Source: Anseranas semipalmata (taxonomy: Eukaryota > Chordata > Aves > Anseriformes > Anseranatidae). From it: a DNA stretch of 64,000 nt. A model generated the notes under the pieces. It was not told the origin of the DNA. It saw nothing but the letters and a program-made list of their open reading frames with translations, and did not search any database. Location of the stretch: the NCBI GenBank assembly GCA_013399115.1, contig VXAA01006474.1, positions 714,025 through 778,024 on the forward strand, written 5' to 3'. Below are positions 38,701-50,231 of the stretch, in pieces (the first letter of the stretch is position 1; each line of letters starts with the position of its first letter). A program made the translations under genes and the position numbers.

Positions 38701-41069
38701 CCTCAAAAGTGATTTCTCCAGATTAGGGCTGACAGCACAGTCAAGTTCACTGAAAATTTTGCCCTAGGAATTGGCAGACACACAAGGATTGGTATTTAAC
38801 CAATGCATAGAGCAGAATAATATGTAGATTCCTTCAACATCTTTACCTCAGTAACGTGAGTTGTTTTTTCTATTCTTGACAATAATTTCAATTGTCTAAT
38901 CCCTCAATCTGTTGTGCTAATAATGAATATGGAAACCAAAGCTTTCATAAGTGAAATCTTTTTTCTTTTAGCCTTTTGTACACCAGAATAGTTATTTATA
39001 CATTGAATGATGCAGTGTGATTAAATCCAACCAAAGTTGGGACTCATGCTTAAAACCCAGCTCAGCTGTACATAGTCTGTAGATACAGATATGTTCCAGG
39101 AGTGCTTATATTTCCAGGCACAAAAATAACTCAAATTTGAGATACTCTTTGTAGCCTGAAAATTGCCTGGATGCCTGGATATACACAGAAGTGCCAGCTG
39201 AGAAAAATAAAGGCTTCGGGCAGATCCATGTTTAGGAAAATTAACATCCTAACTCTGCTTAAAAAAAAAAAATGTCCTCAAGTTTATGACCAATCTGCTG
39301 TGCAAATAGTTCTGACCTTCCCCAAAGCTTTTGATCATTCACCTAGTAAACAAATGGTTCTCTACTCTCCCCTCTGAGAGTCCTGAGCTTGTATTTCCAA
39401 AAGGTTTCCATAGGAAACAACTTTGGAGAAGTGTCATGCCAGTATGAAAGTTTCCTTCATTGCCCTTATATAGCCTTTGTTTTTCCAGGAATGCCTGAGT
39501 CGTGGATACACACACAGGTCAGAGAAAGCTGACAATCTTCATCTTTAGGAAGGACATGGTTCCACATCTTAAATGCATAACCATTTTGCATTCAACCATC
39601 ATTGACTAAAACCTAAGTTCATGATGGAAAGGGGACCAGAACCACAGTTTTGCTCTTCTCCTCAGAGTGGTCTAGCCATCGTATTAAGATGAGGCTGTCT
39701 GTTGCATGGTCTGGTTCCAAAGATTTCTGATTGTACAGTGATTTTGCTGGTTAAAGAGTATTTCTTAAGATACCTGTTTTTCTGTGGTCAGCTAGCAGTT
39801 CATTTTCTTCAAGATAAATTTAGCCTAGAAATGTGGTCTTCCTATAACTAATAGAAATTTTTTGGCAAAGGGGGACATCACTGATTTACTAGGTGGATTG
39901 ACATGTTAAGATACCTAACACATATAATGGGAGGACGGTGAAAGACAGAGAAAGATGCTTATCTTAGGCAAATTGGCAAATCTTCAGAACTCCCTCTGTC
40001 TTCCATTGAGTACAGAAGTAATTATTAGTGGACCAACTATCCTCACTGGGCTCATTGCCTGTAATTTCAGTAAACACCTAAATTAAGTTTATTACATTCT
40101 ACCCATAATAAGCAAGCTGCCTTTTTAAGTTTCCATTGATTTTAACTGAGAGTCAAGATGAGCTATTTACAATACTTGTTCATGTAATGGTACACCGCAT
40201 AGGATATATCATCTTGTTTGCAAATTCTTCAATTTTCCTTTTTTATACATTGTGACTTTTTCCTGCTGAGAAAAGTAATTTCCCAGCATATATTGTATGC
40301 TGAGAAATATTTCTTGCATAATTCTATGCTTACATTTTATTTTCATGCCTATTGCAAATCTGTAAGATGACATTACTAAAACTTTAATAATAACCATTTC
40401 ATTGTTCTAGCTATCTTTTCTAAACACCATAAAAGAATTTTTTTTTTCTTTCTGCTTTCCTTCTGATACTTTTCAGCTCTCCCATCTCCCATTTGCTTGT
40501 GTTTATAATCTTCAGCCCATGTGCCATTTCAGGAAGCAGTTTGAAAAACTGTGTTATAAAATAAATGCTCTTGGTCCAAATTCTAATTTCAGACTAATTT
40601 CAGAGGAAAGTTTTCAATATATCTTACAGAGTTCCATGTGCTGGAGAGTTCATGACAGGACCCAAATGCAATATGAGAATATGTTTATTGCAAACTGTAA
40701 AACAAACTGCTTTATTAGGCATATATGAGCTATATATAATTAAACTGCTATTTTTTAAGGGTATGGTATTATAGCTGTTTATGTTCAGAAATTTAATAGC
40801 CACCTAAAATGTACTCTGAACTGAAAACAAAACTTTTTTTTTATGTATTATCATATTGCTATTGTTGCTACTGTTTGCTTCAATAGTGTGAAAAATCTAC
40901 AAATGTAATTAGCTATACTGCTTGGGTCAGATTCTAAATGAAATATTTTCAAATGCAAAAATCCAACAGAACAAGAAAACCTAATATTGATGGATAGTAG
41001 GCCAGTATTAATTTTCATCATTTTCCTAAGAAATTTTTCTTTTATAATGAAACTTCATGGCTGTTCTCA
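35748..41069. other. AT-rich non-coding stretch
   Basis: Unique AT-rich DNA. Small A/T runs include about 36467-36479 and 38107-38119. Open frames are at most 78 codons and unrecognised. No gene or repeat family was seen. Confidence 0.55.
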
Positions 41070-41105
41070 CAAAACAAACAAACAAACAAACAAACAAAAA
41101 AAAAA
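41070..41105 (+). repeat. (AAAC)n microsatellite
   Basis: About six AAAC units passing into an A-run. Confidence 0.9.
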
Positions 41106-44100
41106 CCAAAGAGTTTTTCACTGTAGTACTGACATCTTGTCATCTTAAATATGTAGTCCATGTGCAAAAAAAGTTGCAAGAAAGGAAAAGATTCTTTCAC
41201 ATTAGTTTTATGCAGCTCATATAATTTCATTGATTCTCATTCCCTCTTATTTCTCTATTTATTATGGATACAGTAGGAAAAAAAAATATTTTAAATATTT
41301 TTCCAGTAAATAAATACTCTGATTGTACTGGTTCTTATGACAGTTTGTCTATCTTTAAAAGTGAAGCAAACACTATGTTTAATAATCCTGATTCTGGTAT
41401 TAGCTCTGAAAGAATACTTGGTAAAATTGAATTTTTTAAGCTATCAGAAGTTATTTTTCTTTCACAGCTGTAAAAAAATTTACTTCAAAATTTTCTTCCA
41501 TGTTAAGATATTACACTTTGAGGGGTCAGGGACTTTTGTAGTATACTACAGTGCTCCCTGAATCTGTAAAGTAAGATGAAAAGTAAAATTCCTTCCATAT
41601 ACATTTTCCCAAGACTTTTCCCTCTCTTTTTTTATGCTTTTAAATTATATTTTTAAATTAATGAGTAATTAATTATATTATTAATATATAATAATTAATG
41701 AGAGATGTTGATATCAAGGTATCAAATATCAAATAACACCATTACTGTAGATAAATAACAGTTTATGTCATTGAAAGACTTTTGGCATTCATTAAGATGG
41801 CACCTGTGCATTACACAGCATGAAAATCAAATAAAATAATATTAATTTAAATATGGGGACTGTAATTACAACAATCTGTAACAATTTCAACAGAGACTTT
41901 TTAGCTTAGTTTAGATACCAGTATTCCAGAAGAGTTACTCATCGTGTGACATGAAAAACACTTGTGACTTATTTAGAGCCTCTCGAGTTTTAATTTATTG
42001 TCCCAGTCCTGAAAACACTTATACATTTGAGCAACTTTATGTATTCTGATATATTTCAGTAAAAATTCTAGTGCTGAAGCTTACTGACTTGTCTTCTTAG
42101 GATTATATCATGTTATGTCAAAAATTCACATAATAAACTCCATTAATATTGTACATTGAAGGAATCTGTAAGACATCCAATGGACTGTTTGTAAAGTATC
42201 ACAGATTGCTAATACATCACTAAATTGTCTTTCAAAGTCGATGAAAACCATGCATTTTAGAGAAGATGGTTTCAAAACAAAAAAAAAAAAAGAAAATGGT
42301 TCTCAGACATGGTGTTTTCCAATGAGCCGTCCCTCAAAGCATTTCACTGAAACAAATTCTCTAATGCTCCAGATTACATGAGTGGGAAAGTTTTAAAAAT
42401 GCATTTAAACAGGTCCTGTCAAATATTATACTACTTAAAGTCTTAATGATACTGTTCTTATAAAAAAAGAAAATATTTTAAAAACAAAAGCAAAATTTCA
42501 TAATACATTTGTACATTTTCAAATATTAAAAGTACTTTGCATTTATGATTACATTTATGTCTGTCATCATAAGCCACATGGGATAAGAAGGAATGATGTC
42601 AAATCATATAAATTGTTCACATCTATCATATTGCAATATATAAGTAAGGTTCTAGTTTTAAAACCAAATAATATTTTTAAAATGCAATAGTAGTCAAATA
42701 AATACATGCAATTATGCAAAAGTAATCATATGTTTATAAAGAAAACACCTTTCTTGTGAAGAAAAAGGTATTTATATGGAGAATTCAGGTAGTTATATAT
42801 GAAGAAAATACCATTTACATATAACCATTATGGATTAATAGTACATGGCCAACATGTATGTGCACATACAACTTAAAGTTTTACTAAATTTAACCTAGAA
42901 TTAGGTTAAATCTTATTGTAGTGAAATATTTGAGTAGAATACTGTTAAGTTCAGTAAAAGTTTCACCTCACAGCTTTTAAATTTATAGAGGACATGACTG
43001 CATGATAATGCAGAAAAACATAGGTTAGGGTGACATGGATAAAAGAAAAATCAGTTAGATGACACTCAGCACTAAACATGGCATTCTACATGGCTGTTGA
43101 CAGTTAGTATTTTATGCCTTTACCAATTAGGCAATCAGGGAGGAACATCTTTCTTGTTTCAATGGAAAAGGTATTAAAAGGTAACTGAAGCCTTGAAATC
43201 TATTTACTTTTTTTTTTTTTTTAACCGAACAGGAATATTTTAGAATATGTCATTCTCCAAATAGGACCTTACCATTAAGTGATCTCTGGCACAACACATA
43301 TTTTCTTTGGATTCAAGCTGCAAACTGTAGTAGATGTTTCCAGGATGTCAGTTTTCCAAGATATGCAACTTGCCTGGAGTCTCAACTGTAAAACTTAGGA
43401 AATAATTAAAGACAAAAGAATTTCTTCTTGTCCTTCAAATTTATAAATATATAATATATTAATATATAATAACCATAATATATGCATTGTACTAGCATAC
43501 GAATGAACATAGTCATACAGACTTTAAAAAAAAATCTAGTTCCAAGAAACCTTAACATAAATGAAAAAACTAAATTTTTAAACAAATCCTATATTAAATG
43601 TTACAACATTTACTTGTGCGATATCTTTACGAAGTTGTAAAAGTGAAATAGGTTTTGATAAGTAATGAGCCAAATTGAGTGACATGAAGTATAAGATACT
43701 GATTGCTACAGTATTGATTACTACAATATTTTCTAATCACACTTAGTAAACAATAAGGGAAAGGCCAAGTGCAATGTTCACTGTTCAATTTATATAATCT
43801 GTAAAGTTTACCACAGATGAAAAATAGACTGCATTAACCTATTGCCTGGAAACAGTTAACTTCATATTGATAATTAAGAATATATGCTCTCTTTTCATGT
43901 AAAAGATGGGACATATGTCTTTTTTTTTTTTTTTTTGTGTGTGTGAATATATAGTAGATGTTGTGCATATTACTTGAACAGATAAAAAGAAATCTAGAAT
44001 CTCTACAGAGTATAGCTGAAGATTGCTATACTGCTGCTTCTTCTGTCATCAGGCCTGCTTTTGGTTGTGCACCATGGTCTGATGAAAGGAGTGATATATT

Positions 44101-45535
44101 CAGTCAACCTACAATGTTTACTGTTTCCTTCCCGTGTAGATCTCAGCATGAGGTCCTGCCATCCCATCAGCCCACCACCTCTATGCTTTGTTCACTAGCT
44201 CTGCCATGACTTCATGTTAGCATTCCCAGTTAAAAACAAATCAAAGCAAAGCAACAACAGCAACAAACCAACACGTTCTCAACTATTTATCTAACTTCTG
44301 TTACTGTATAATAATATTAAATAACTGACAGTGTGCACACAAATTGTAGAAGACTGTTAATGACCTTATAGTGCCGCTTGTCTTAACTTGTCAAAAACGT
44401 CTGCCATTCCTACTCTATACCTGGACCTTCATAGTACAAGTACCATACACTCGGCCTTCACACATTAATTTCCTCTTTAGATTTTAGCACTACAATTTCA
44501 TCTATAATTTCTGCAATTCTCTCCACACTATTCAGTGTTCTGGATGTTTATTTCAGGTTTAGCTATGATTTAATGCCCTCCACATTTCACAACACATTCT
44601 CATTTCCAGGCCTAGTCCACAGAAATCTTTCTGCAAATAAATCAATTTTCTTTCCTTCATCCAAAGCCCCTGGATTTATATCGCTTCCTTTGTCCTATTT
44701 TTTAAACAATGTTCCACGATTCTCTTCTTTGATTTATTAGAAATAAAATAAATACAATAAACTGAAAAGATAGTTATATAGAAGAATAAAGTCAAGGGTT
44801 TTTGTGGTAATCTTGAAGTAATGGAACAAACGACTTGTCCAACACATATTTGAAATTTAGAAAATAAAAATTCCTGGCTTCTGTATTTTAGCTGAAAATA
44901 AAATGTGTTTGTCTAAGATGAAAATACTAGTACACACTAATCTGCTTGGTACTATTACTACATCTATGTACTTCGAATTACCTTGTGTGAACACTCTAGT
45001 GTAATGTATTATAGCTCTCAATTAGTGTAAGAAATAATATCACTGCTGAATTTGACCTACTATTTTTATGAAATAAAAAGGTACATGAAGTTCATCAACT
45101 AAAAATCCTGAAATTTTGGAGATAATGTCTAATCTCACCTGAAAATATACAGACAACCAAAGCCCACCTGAAACAGATACGGAGCATCTTTACGTACATA
45201 TTAAAACATACTTCAATCATCTTTGAATTGCAAGAGTACAGAGGTTTATAAAATAGTTACAATTCTTAATCTTATGTATTTCTGACAATATGCATAGGTG
45301 ATGTTCTCAAAAGAGCAATGTGTAAGTACTTTGCTGAATAGATAAATATTTTTCCCATTTATTCTGCCTAGAGAACAATGTGAACTGAATATTTCTTTTA
45401 AATCCCAAAGCCATTTTATGTTACATTAGGTTAAAGTTGCAATGTGATGAAATGTGATTTTATTTCTTGCCTCGTAGGAATAATGTACCACATGAGAGAA
45501 ATGGAAGAAGGTAAATGATCTTAAACGACATTCCA
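41106..45535. other. very AT-rich non-coding stretch
   Basis: This is among the most AT-rich parts of the window, with alternating TA/TTAA patches at about 41640-41700 and 43440-43490 and T-runs at 43208-43222 and 43920-43936, the latter followed by (GT)n to 43945. No gene was recognised. The 83-codon frame at 43958-44209 has no known motif. Confidence 0.55.
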
Positions 45536-46450
45536 AGATGATGTTGGGAACTATTCACTAACAAATTTTTGGTTACAGGCAAACTGTTGAAGGTGTAACT
45601 GGAAAAGGATTAAAAGACCTATGAGTAAATATATACAGTAAAAAGTTAATATTACTTTTTCAGAGAGGTGTCATGTCTTGGACTTCTGTTAAGTATTTGA
45701 GGAAACAACAAGAACACAGATAAGGATAATAGCATTGCAAAAATTTTCTTTTGTTTTCAAAAAGCTTTTGGTAAAATCTCACTACAAATTTTCACAGAAA
45801 ACAAGTTGTCATGAAATAAGAGGGAAGGTCGTCTTATGGATTTATAGCAGACTAAAGATAGGAAACAGAGACAGAATTCATTAGTAGTTTTCAAAATGAA
45901 AAGTGGTTTCCCAAGCTCTGCTCTGTTTATCTTATTTGGTTATCACTCAGAAAAAAAAAAAAAANGTGACAAAATTTGTCTATGATACCAAATCAAGCAA
46001 GATAGCCAATTTTTGAGAAGTCTACAAAGAGCTGCAGAAGAATTTGAAAATTCTTTCAGGAGGAAAATAGTCCATATAAGTATATAACCTAATTAAGAAT
46101 AAAAGTGATGGAATCTAAAATAACTGTTGCCCCTCTAGAAGATCTGGAATTGCTTGGTTCTCAGTTCACATCAGCTCAATGTCACAAAGGTAAAAAAGGT
46201 TACAAATTAACAGAAATAGAAACCAAGCATATCATTCAATTAACACAGTGTCATCTATGTTTTGAATATTCTATACAGTTCTGTCACCATATCAGGAATC
46301 ATATAACTGAAAAGCTTCAGAGAAGGGAGCAAAGATATATTGTAGTATTCTCAATTTGGAAATGGTTGAATGTGGGTAGGACAGACAGCTATAAACTCAT
46401 GGATAGTGTGGAAAAGGAGAATAAAGAACAAAATGCTGTAAAGACTAGCA
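45536..46450 (+). mobile_element. ancient CR1 LINE fragment, reverse-transcriptase part
   Basis: A strongly diverged 5'- and 3'-truncated CR1 copy of the old amniote type. In order, I can read pieces of the reverse transcriptase and C-terminal part of ORF2: FQKAFGKIS (45755-45781), where the family has FQKAFDKVP; AAGAGGGAAGGTCGTCTTATGG (45819-45840 region); and KFVYDTK just after the A-run (45972-45992), where the family has the catalytic KFADDTK. Then follow MESKITVAPLEDLELL (46108-46155), matching the MGSKLAVT...ERDLGV part, and DSVEKENKEQ (46402-46431), matching the C-terminal GVEKVNKEQ. Stops and frameshifts separate these blocks and part of the sequence between them is lost, so it is inactive. 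The catalytic box is damaged. The exact ends are uncertain by some tens of bases. Confidence 0.82.
45951..45965 (+). repeat. A14 run with an undetermined base (N)
   Basis: Fourteen A followed by the only N of the window at 45965. It lies inside the ancient CR1, directly before GTGACAAAATTTG, where other CR1 copies have an A-rich GAAAAA stretch. The N is most likely a homopolymer-length ambiguity in the assembly. Confidence 0.9.
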
Positions 46451-46467
46451 ACACAATTAATCTCTGA
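46105..46467 (+). pseudogene. CR1 ORF2 C-terminal relic (120 codons)
   Basis: This open frame is the tail part of the ancient CR1 described for 45536-46450, not a cellular gene. The N-terminal MESKITVAPLEDLELLGSQF corresponds to the CR1 region downstream of the reverse-transcriptase core. The middle part keeps the CR1 spacing (IIQLTQCHLCFEYSIQF against a family pattern of I-x-LYKSMVRPHLEYC-x-QFW). LQRREQRYIV corresponds to the VQRRATKMI block, and DSVEKENKEQ to the end of the protein. A stretch between the last two blocks is deleted. It is open by chance and is expected to have no function. Confidence 0.75.
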
Positions 46468-47921
46468 ATTTTGTTCAGTTTATTTCATTCCTGTGGGTAC
46501 CTCAGAGGTAGAGTTGTTATTCACTGCTTGCATACAGCAGTTTGTATAACCACAATATAGGTCTATATGATTAGGTAAGAAATCATGCATTTGATTTTAA
46601 TTACAAAAAGGGCAACTGATAACAAAACTGCTGTCAGCAACTGACCTTAATTTGAAATAAGGCAGTTTAATTTGAAGGATCCAAATGTAATAATCAGAGT
46701 TGCATTTTATTCTCTTAACGAAAAACCAATCTAAATACACACTGACAATGTATGTGATTTAGTGCTCCTGTTCCTGCAGACACTTCTGAAAATCCCAACC
46801 CATATCTATCTTTACTATTCTCCTTAGAGAAGACTTTTTCCTTTTCCCCTTAAATTGATCCTGTTACATATTTTATAAACTCATACTTGAAGAACTAAAT
46901 GTGGACATTTTAAATAGAAAGCATAACACCCTATTATACTTCCATAAAATAATCAGAAGCTATTCTTAGTAACAGCAGTTTAAACACTTTTTAACCTTCG
47001 GAAAATTGTTAAATTTCTGACATATCTCAGTGCACCAATTTATGTTTTGCCACATTCTTATATGTCTTGACAGCCTACAGGACACACCTTCTAACAAGAT
47101 TAAATCTAATTTTAAATAGCTATGTTATTAATGTAAGTTCTTTGGACTTGCAGTATGATTGAAATTAACTAGGTTTTTAATTATACTGTAAGTGAATGAA
47201 AACACAAGCTCTCTATTATAAGCATATCAAATAAATGGAAGTGTTTCCTTTTTGCTAACTGTTAAGGGACAACATTGTTTAGAAGCTGCAAATGACCTGA
47301 TCTTGAAATTTAGAAACGTTAAATGAAACAAAGTGCTGTTTTTTATTCTTTCATTTCTTATCTGTGGGCTTCCTTGTGCCATATCTGAACATGTCTCTGG
47401 GTCTGAACATGTTACGTCCCATGAGGTTACCCTGATTCCAGCTATTTAGGAGCTCATAGTTGTCTTTCTTATCACAACATATTAATTCCAGAAGAGATAC
47501 GTTATTTATTCATATTTTTTTTTATTAATAAATTTACAATGGTTGTGTTTATTTTTCCTTCAGAATTACAGCCACACCACAGAAGACAAAAGTTACATGG
47601 AGGATGGATAGTTTCCTAACAGATTACTACTATGAATGATAAGAGGAAATGAATATTTCTCAGTGCTAATTAAATGACAATTCATGTGGCTCTCCCGTTA
47701 TGTCACTTTGGTTTTTGAAACAGAAAGCACGACTCAATGAGCTGTTAATACAATTAAAACATATCTTTTCCCAACCCCAAATTTTAGCTTGCTGTATAAC
47801 ATCTAGAGACCATTTATAAGAAAAAGAATAAAAATAAAAAATCTGGAATTGAGTATTATATACTTTGATATATACTTAGATAGATAGATTAAATATATAA
47901 CTATCCAAACCTTTTCTCAAC
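46451..47921. other. AT-rich non-coding stretch
   Basis: AT-rich sequence between the old CR1 and the GC-rich block. The first ~100 bp might still belong to the CR1 (ATTCCTGTGGGTACCTCAG at 46488-46506 loosely resembles its distal part). A homeodomain-motif-rich patch lies at about 47095-47245 and three TAGA units at 47877-47889. No gene was seen. Confidence 0.5.
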
Positions 47922-48300
47922 ATCTGCCCAGGCCCCAAGGCTACTCACAGGCCAGGCTCTCCCTGGCCAGCACCCACGGGGCTCCTCCCACCCTGCCCAG
48001 GACCCCATGTCACCCCCAGGGCTGTCAGCCCTGCCCTCATGAGACCACAGCAGGGCCGGTCTCTGGCCATAGGCCCCATCAAGCGAGGCCCACCCACAGG
48101 CCCTCGTCCCGGCCTGGCCTCAGCCCGTCCCTGTCACAAGGGAGCCTGGAGCCCAGTGCCAGGGCTGCCCAAGTGCCCCCTGGTGCTGCCCTGCTCCTGG
48201 CTAGGGTGGTGGGACAGGCCCTGGCTGCCAGGCCCTGCCCTGCTGCCCCCATGGGGTGCCCCCACCAGTACCAGCCCCCGTGGCACCCTGACACCAGGGG
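47922..48300. other. sharply bounded GC-rich block of unknown origin
   Basis: About 380 bp with very high C content on the plus strand are embedded in strongly AT-rich DNA with abrupt edges (TTTTCTCAACATCTGCCCAG on the left, CACCAGGGGAATAGCATATT on the right). It is rich in CCCTGCC, CAGGCCC and CCAGGG words, which suggests an expanded and decayed short repeat. A plus-strand frame of 88 codons (48039-48305) and a minus-strand frame of 71 codons (48079-48294) exist only because GC-rich DNA has few stops; neither has a recognisable domain. No clear target duplication or poly(A) was found. It might be an unrecognised transposon piece, a GC-rich minisatellite relic, or a small CpG-containing regulatory island. 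Confidence 0.7.
47987..48017 (-). other. G-quadruplex motif (minus strand)
   Basis: On the plus strand there are C-runs at 47987-47989, 47991-47993, 47996-47998, 48003-48006 and 48013-48017, separated by 1, 2, 4 and 6 bases. On the minus strand this satisfies the usual G3+N1-7 quadruplex pattern with five runs. Folding is an inference from the pattern. Confidence 0.7.
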
Positions 48301-49340
48301 AATAGCATATTTCTTCCTTTAGTGAAGATTTTGTTACTAAAAATGACAGTTCAGAAGGGATGGTGAACCTGGCAACAGGCTGGAGGTATGTTTATTTGCG
48401 CTATGGGGAATCGGAATGAAGTCAGAAGAGCAGCAGATTTCCTTTTAAACCGGTTAATATGTGCACAGAGTAAATTAAATTAATATTGAACTGCCTCATT
48501 CTTAGAGTGTCTCCATGATATTTTTACTTATTTCCTAGTTAGTAAACACCTGCAGCTGAATCACAGTATGCTGTCCCATAACTCCAGCATCTAAAACATG
48601 TGCTACCAATAAAACATCTGTAGATATATTCAATAAGGGCCGCCCCTTCATGCCAGTATAAGATGAATGGAGAAGTTTATGATGAAAGGTTTGTGGTCTG
48701 GCAGAGAAGGGAGAAAGAAGTCTGGATTAGCCACTGAGTGCAAGATGTTTTCATAGCAAGTTATTGTGATTAAAATCACAGTTGATCTATTTTCCACAGC
48801 TAATCTTCTAGTTGGTGCAAGAGGTATTCTGTAATAAGCTAATTAAAGGGCTGACACTCAGGTAGATTGCACAAGTAGCTCTTTCTTTGATCCTGTACCT
48901 TTTCTGGTGGATTTGATTCAACAAATTACTATACTAATGTGGAGATATAGTGGCATGAGACTGGTCAAATGCACGGCAGTCAGGTTTGCCGAGACACCAC
49001 AGTTAGTGCAAATGATGATCAGTTAGTTGCTTACCTATTGCATTGCTTTGGATACATAATATTCTACTTGCAAATCATGTACAGTGTATTGTAAATGCGT
49101 ACAAAACCAATCTAGTTCAAAATCAATGGACCCACACAGCTACAAGCCAAAGATATGCACATTTTATCACAGTTTACATTCAATGCTCAAATTAACATCC
49201 TGTTCCTTAAACATATCCTTCGCCAAGTATGTAAGGAGGTATCTTTGGTATCAGTGTTGCTGTGCTGGAGTGTTAGATGAGTGCAATTCTTTCATATCTT
49301 TGGTGAGGAGAAATATACAGGAAAATCACAAGGATGACAA
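48301..49340. other. AT-rich non-coding stretch
   Basis: Unique sequence. The patch at about 48770-48860 has several homeodomain-type words (TAATCT, TAAGCTAATTAAAG). The 86-codon plus frame at 49084-49344 has no recognisable feature. Confidence 0.5.
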
Positions 49341-50231
49341 CTAAAGATCCATAAACAGAGATACTGGGATACCAACACTTGAGTTTTTCTTACTTTCATC
49401 ACTGCTGGTTGTTGTCTTTTTCCTCTGGATGCCCACGTCAGTTGGCCAGTTAGATTCACAGGTAACTTTTGCTGATATTATTGTGGGAGATACAAAGTTG
49501 TGCAGGAAAACACTTCTGTGGATATTTTCATCATGGATATTTTCATCATTTTCAACATAAGATACTGTGTAAGCCCTCCTTGCTAAATGAAAGCTAAAGC
49601 TTATGTCAGGCATCACAAAGCACACAAGGCCCTGATTTTGTATCATTAAAGACTCATTATCTCTTTTAACTTCTGTTGAAAGCATTCATCCATAACCATA
49701 GCTACCACTGAAACAATAGAAGCTACTAGATCAGTAATAATGCATTTTTGCCAGTTTAAAAAGCCTTTCAAGGATGGTTTGGATTTCACAACACAGGGTC
49801 ACAAAAAGCTCATATACCAGGAAAATAGGGAAGGCTGTTTCTGAAAGTAATGTAAAAAACAAGCAGGTGTGAGAGAGATGCAGAACTTTCTTAGTCCTGC
49901 CTTTAAATCTTGGCTTTAAATTTGACTTTGGGTTAAACTTCATTTCCAGAGAACAGGAGAGTAAATATTTTTAGTGCTGAGTCCTGAAGAGAAAATTCTT
50001 GAATGGAACAGAATGAAAAAATCTCAATATAGTGACTTTACCACTTTCTTCTGTACTAATATATAGTCTTCTTGCTGCAAAACTCTCCTTTGAATTCAGC
50101 AGTGGATTATATGAACAGTAATTTCTACATTTGCAGGTTTTGTTTACATTTTCATTATACCTCTGCTGTATTATCAGATGTCTTGATACAGTTTTCAAGC
50201 TTATAGCTACTTTAATCTGCTCTTGCACTCA
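49341..50231 (-). pseudogene. stop-poor minus-strand frame, possible decayed coding sequence
   Basis: Three consecutive open segments on the minus strand, 50228-49971, 49943-49731 and 49685-49341, are all in the same reading frame. Over 296 codons there are only three internal stops (49971-49973, 49731-49733, 49686-49688) before the stop at 49341-49343. The short gaps between segments are otherwise open (KYLLSCSLE and SSSFYCFSGSYGYG). The composition is not low-complexity, and the last segment contains a 15-bp in-frame duplication giving DENIH twice. I recognise no protein family. It could be a relic of a gene or retroelement, or a chance fluctuation in a long window. Confidence 0.2.
49519..49548 (+). 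repeat. perfect 15-bp tandem duplication
   Basis: TGGATATTTTCATCA occurs twice head to tail (49519-49533 and 49534-49548) without a mismatch, suggesting a recent duplication. It keeps the frame of the stop-poor minus-strand segment. Confidence 0.9.

Noticed and set aside
48039..48305. 88-codon Pro/Gly-rich frame in the GC-rich block, and its minus-strand partner
   Set aside because: GC-rich DNA has few stop codons, both strands are open at once, and no domain is visible.
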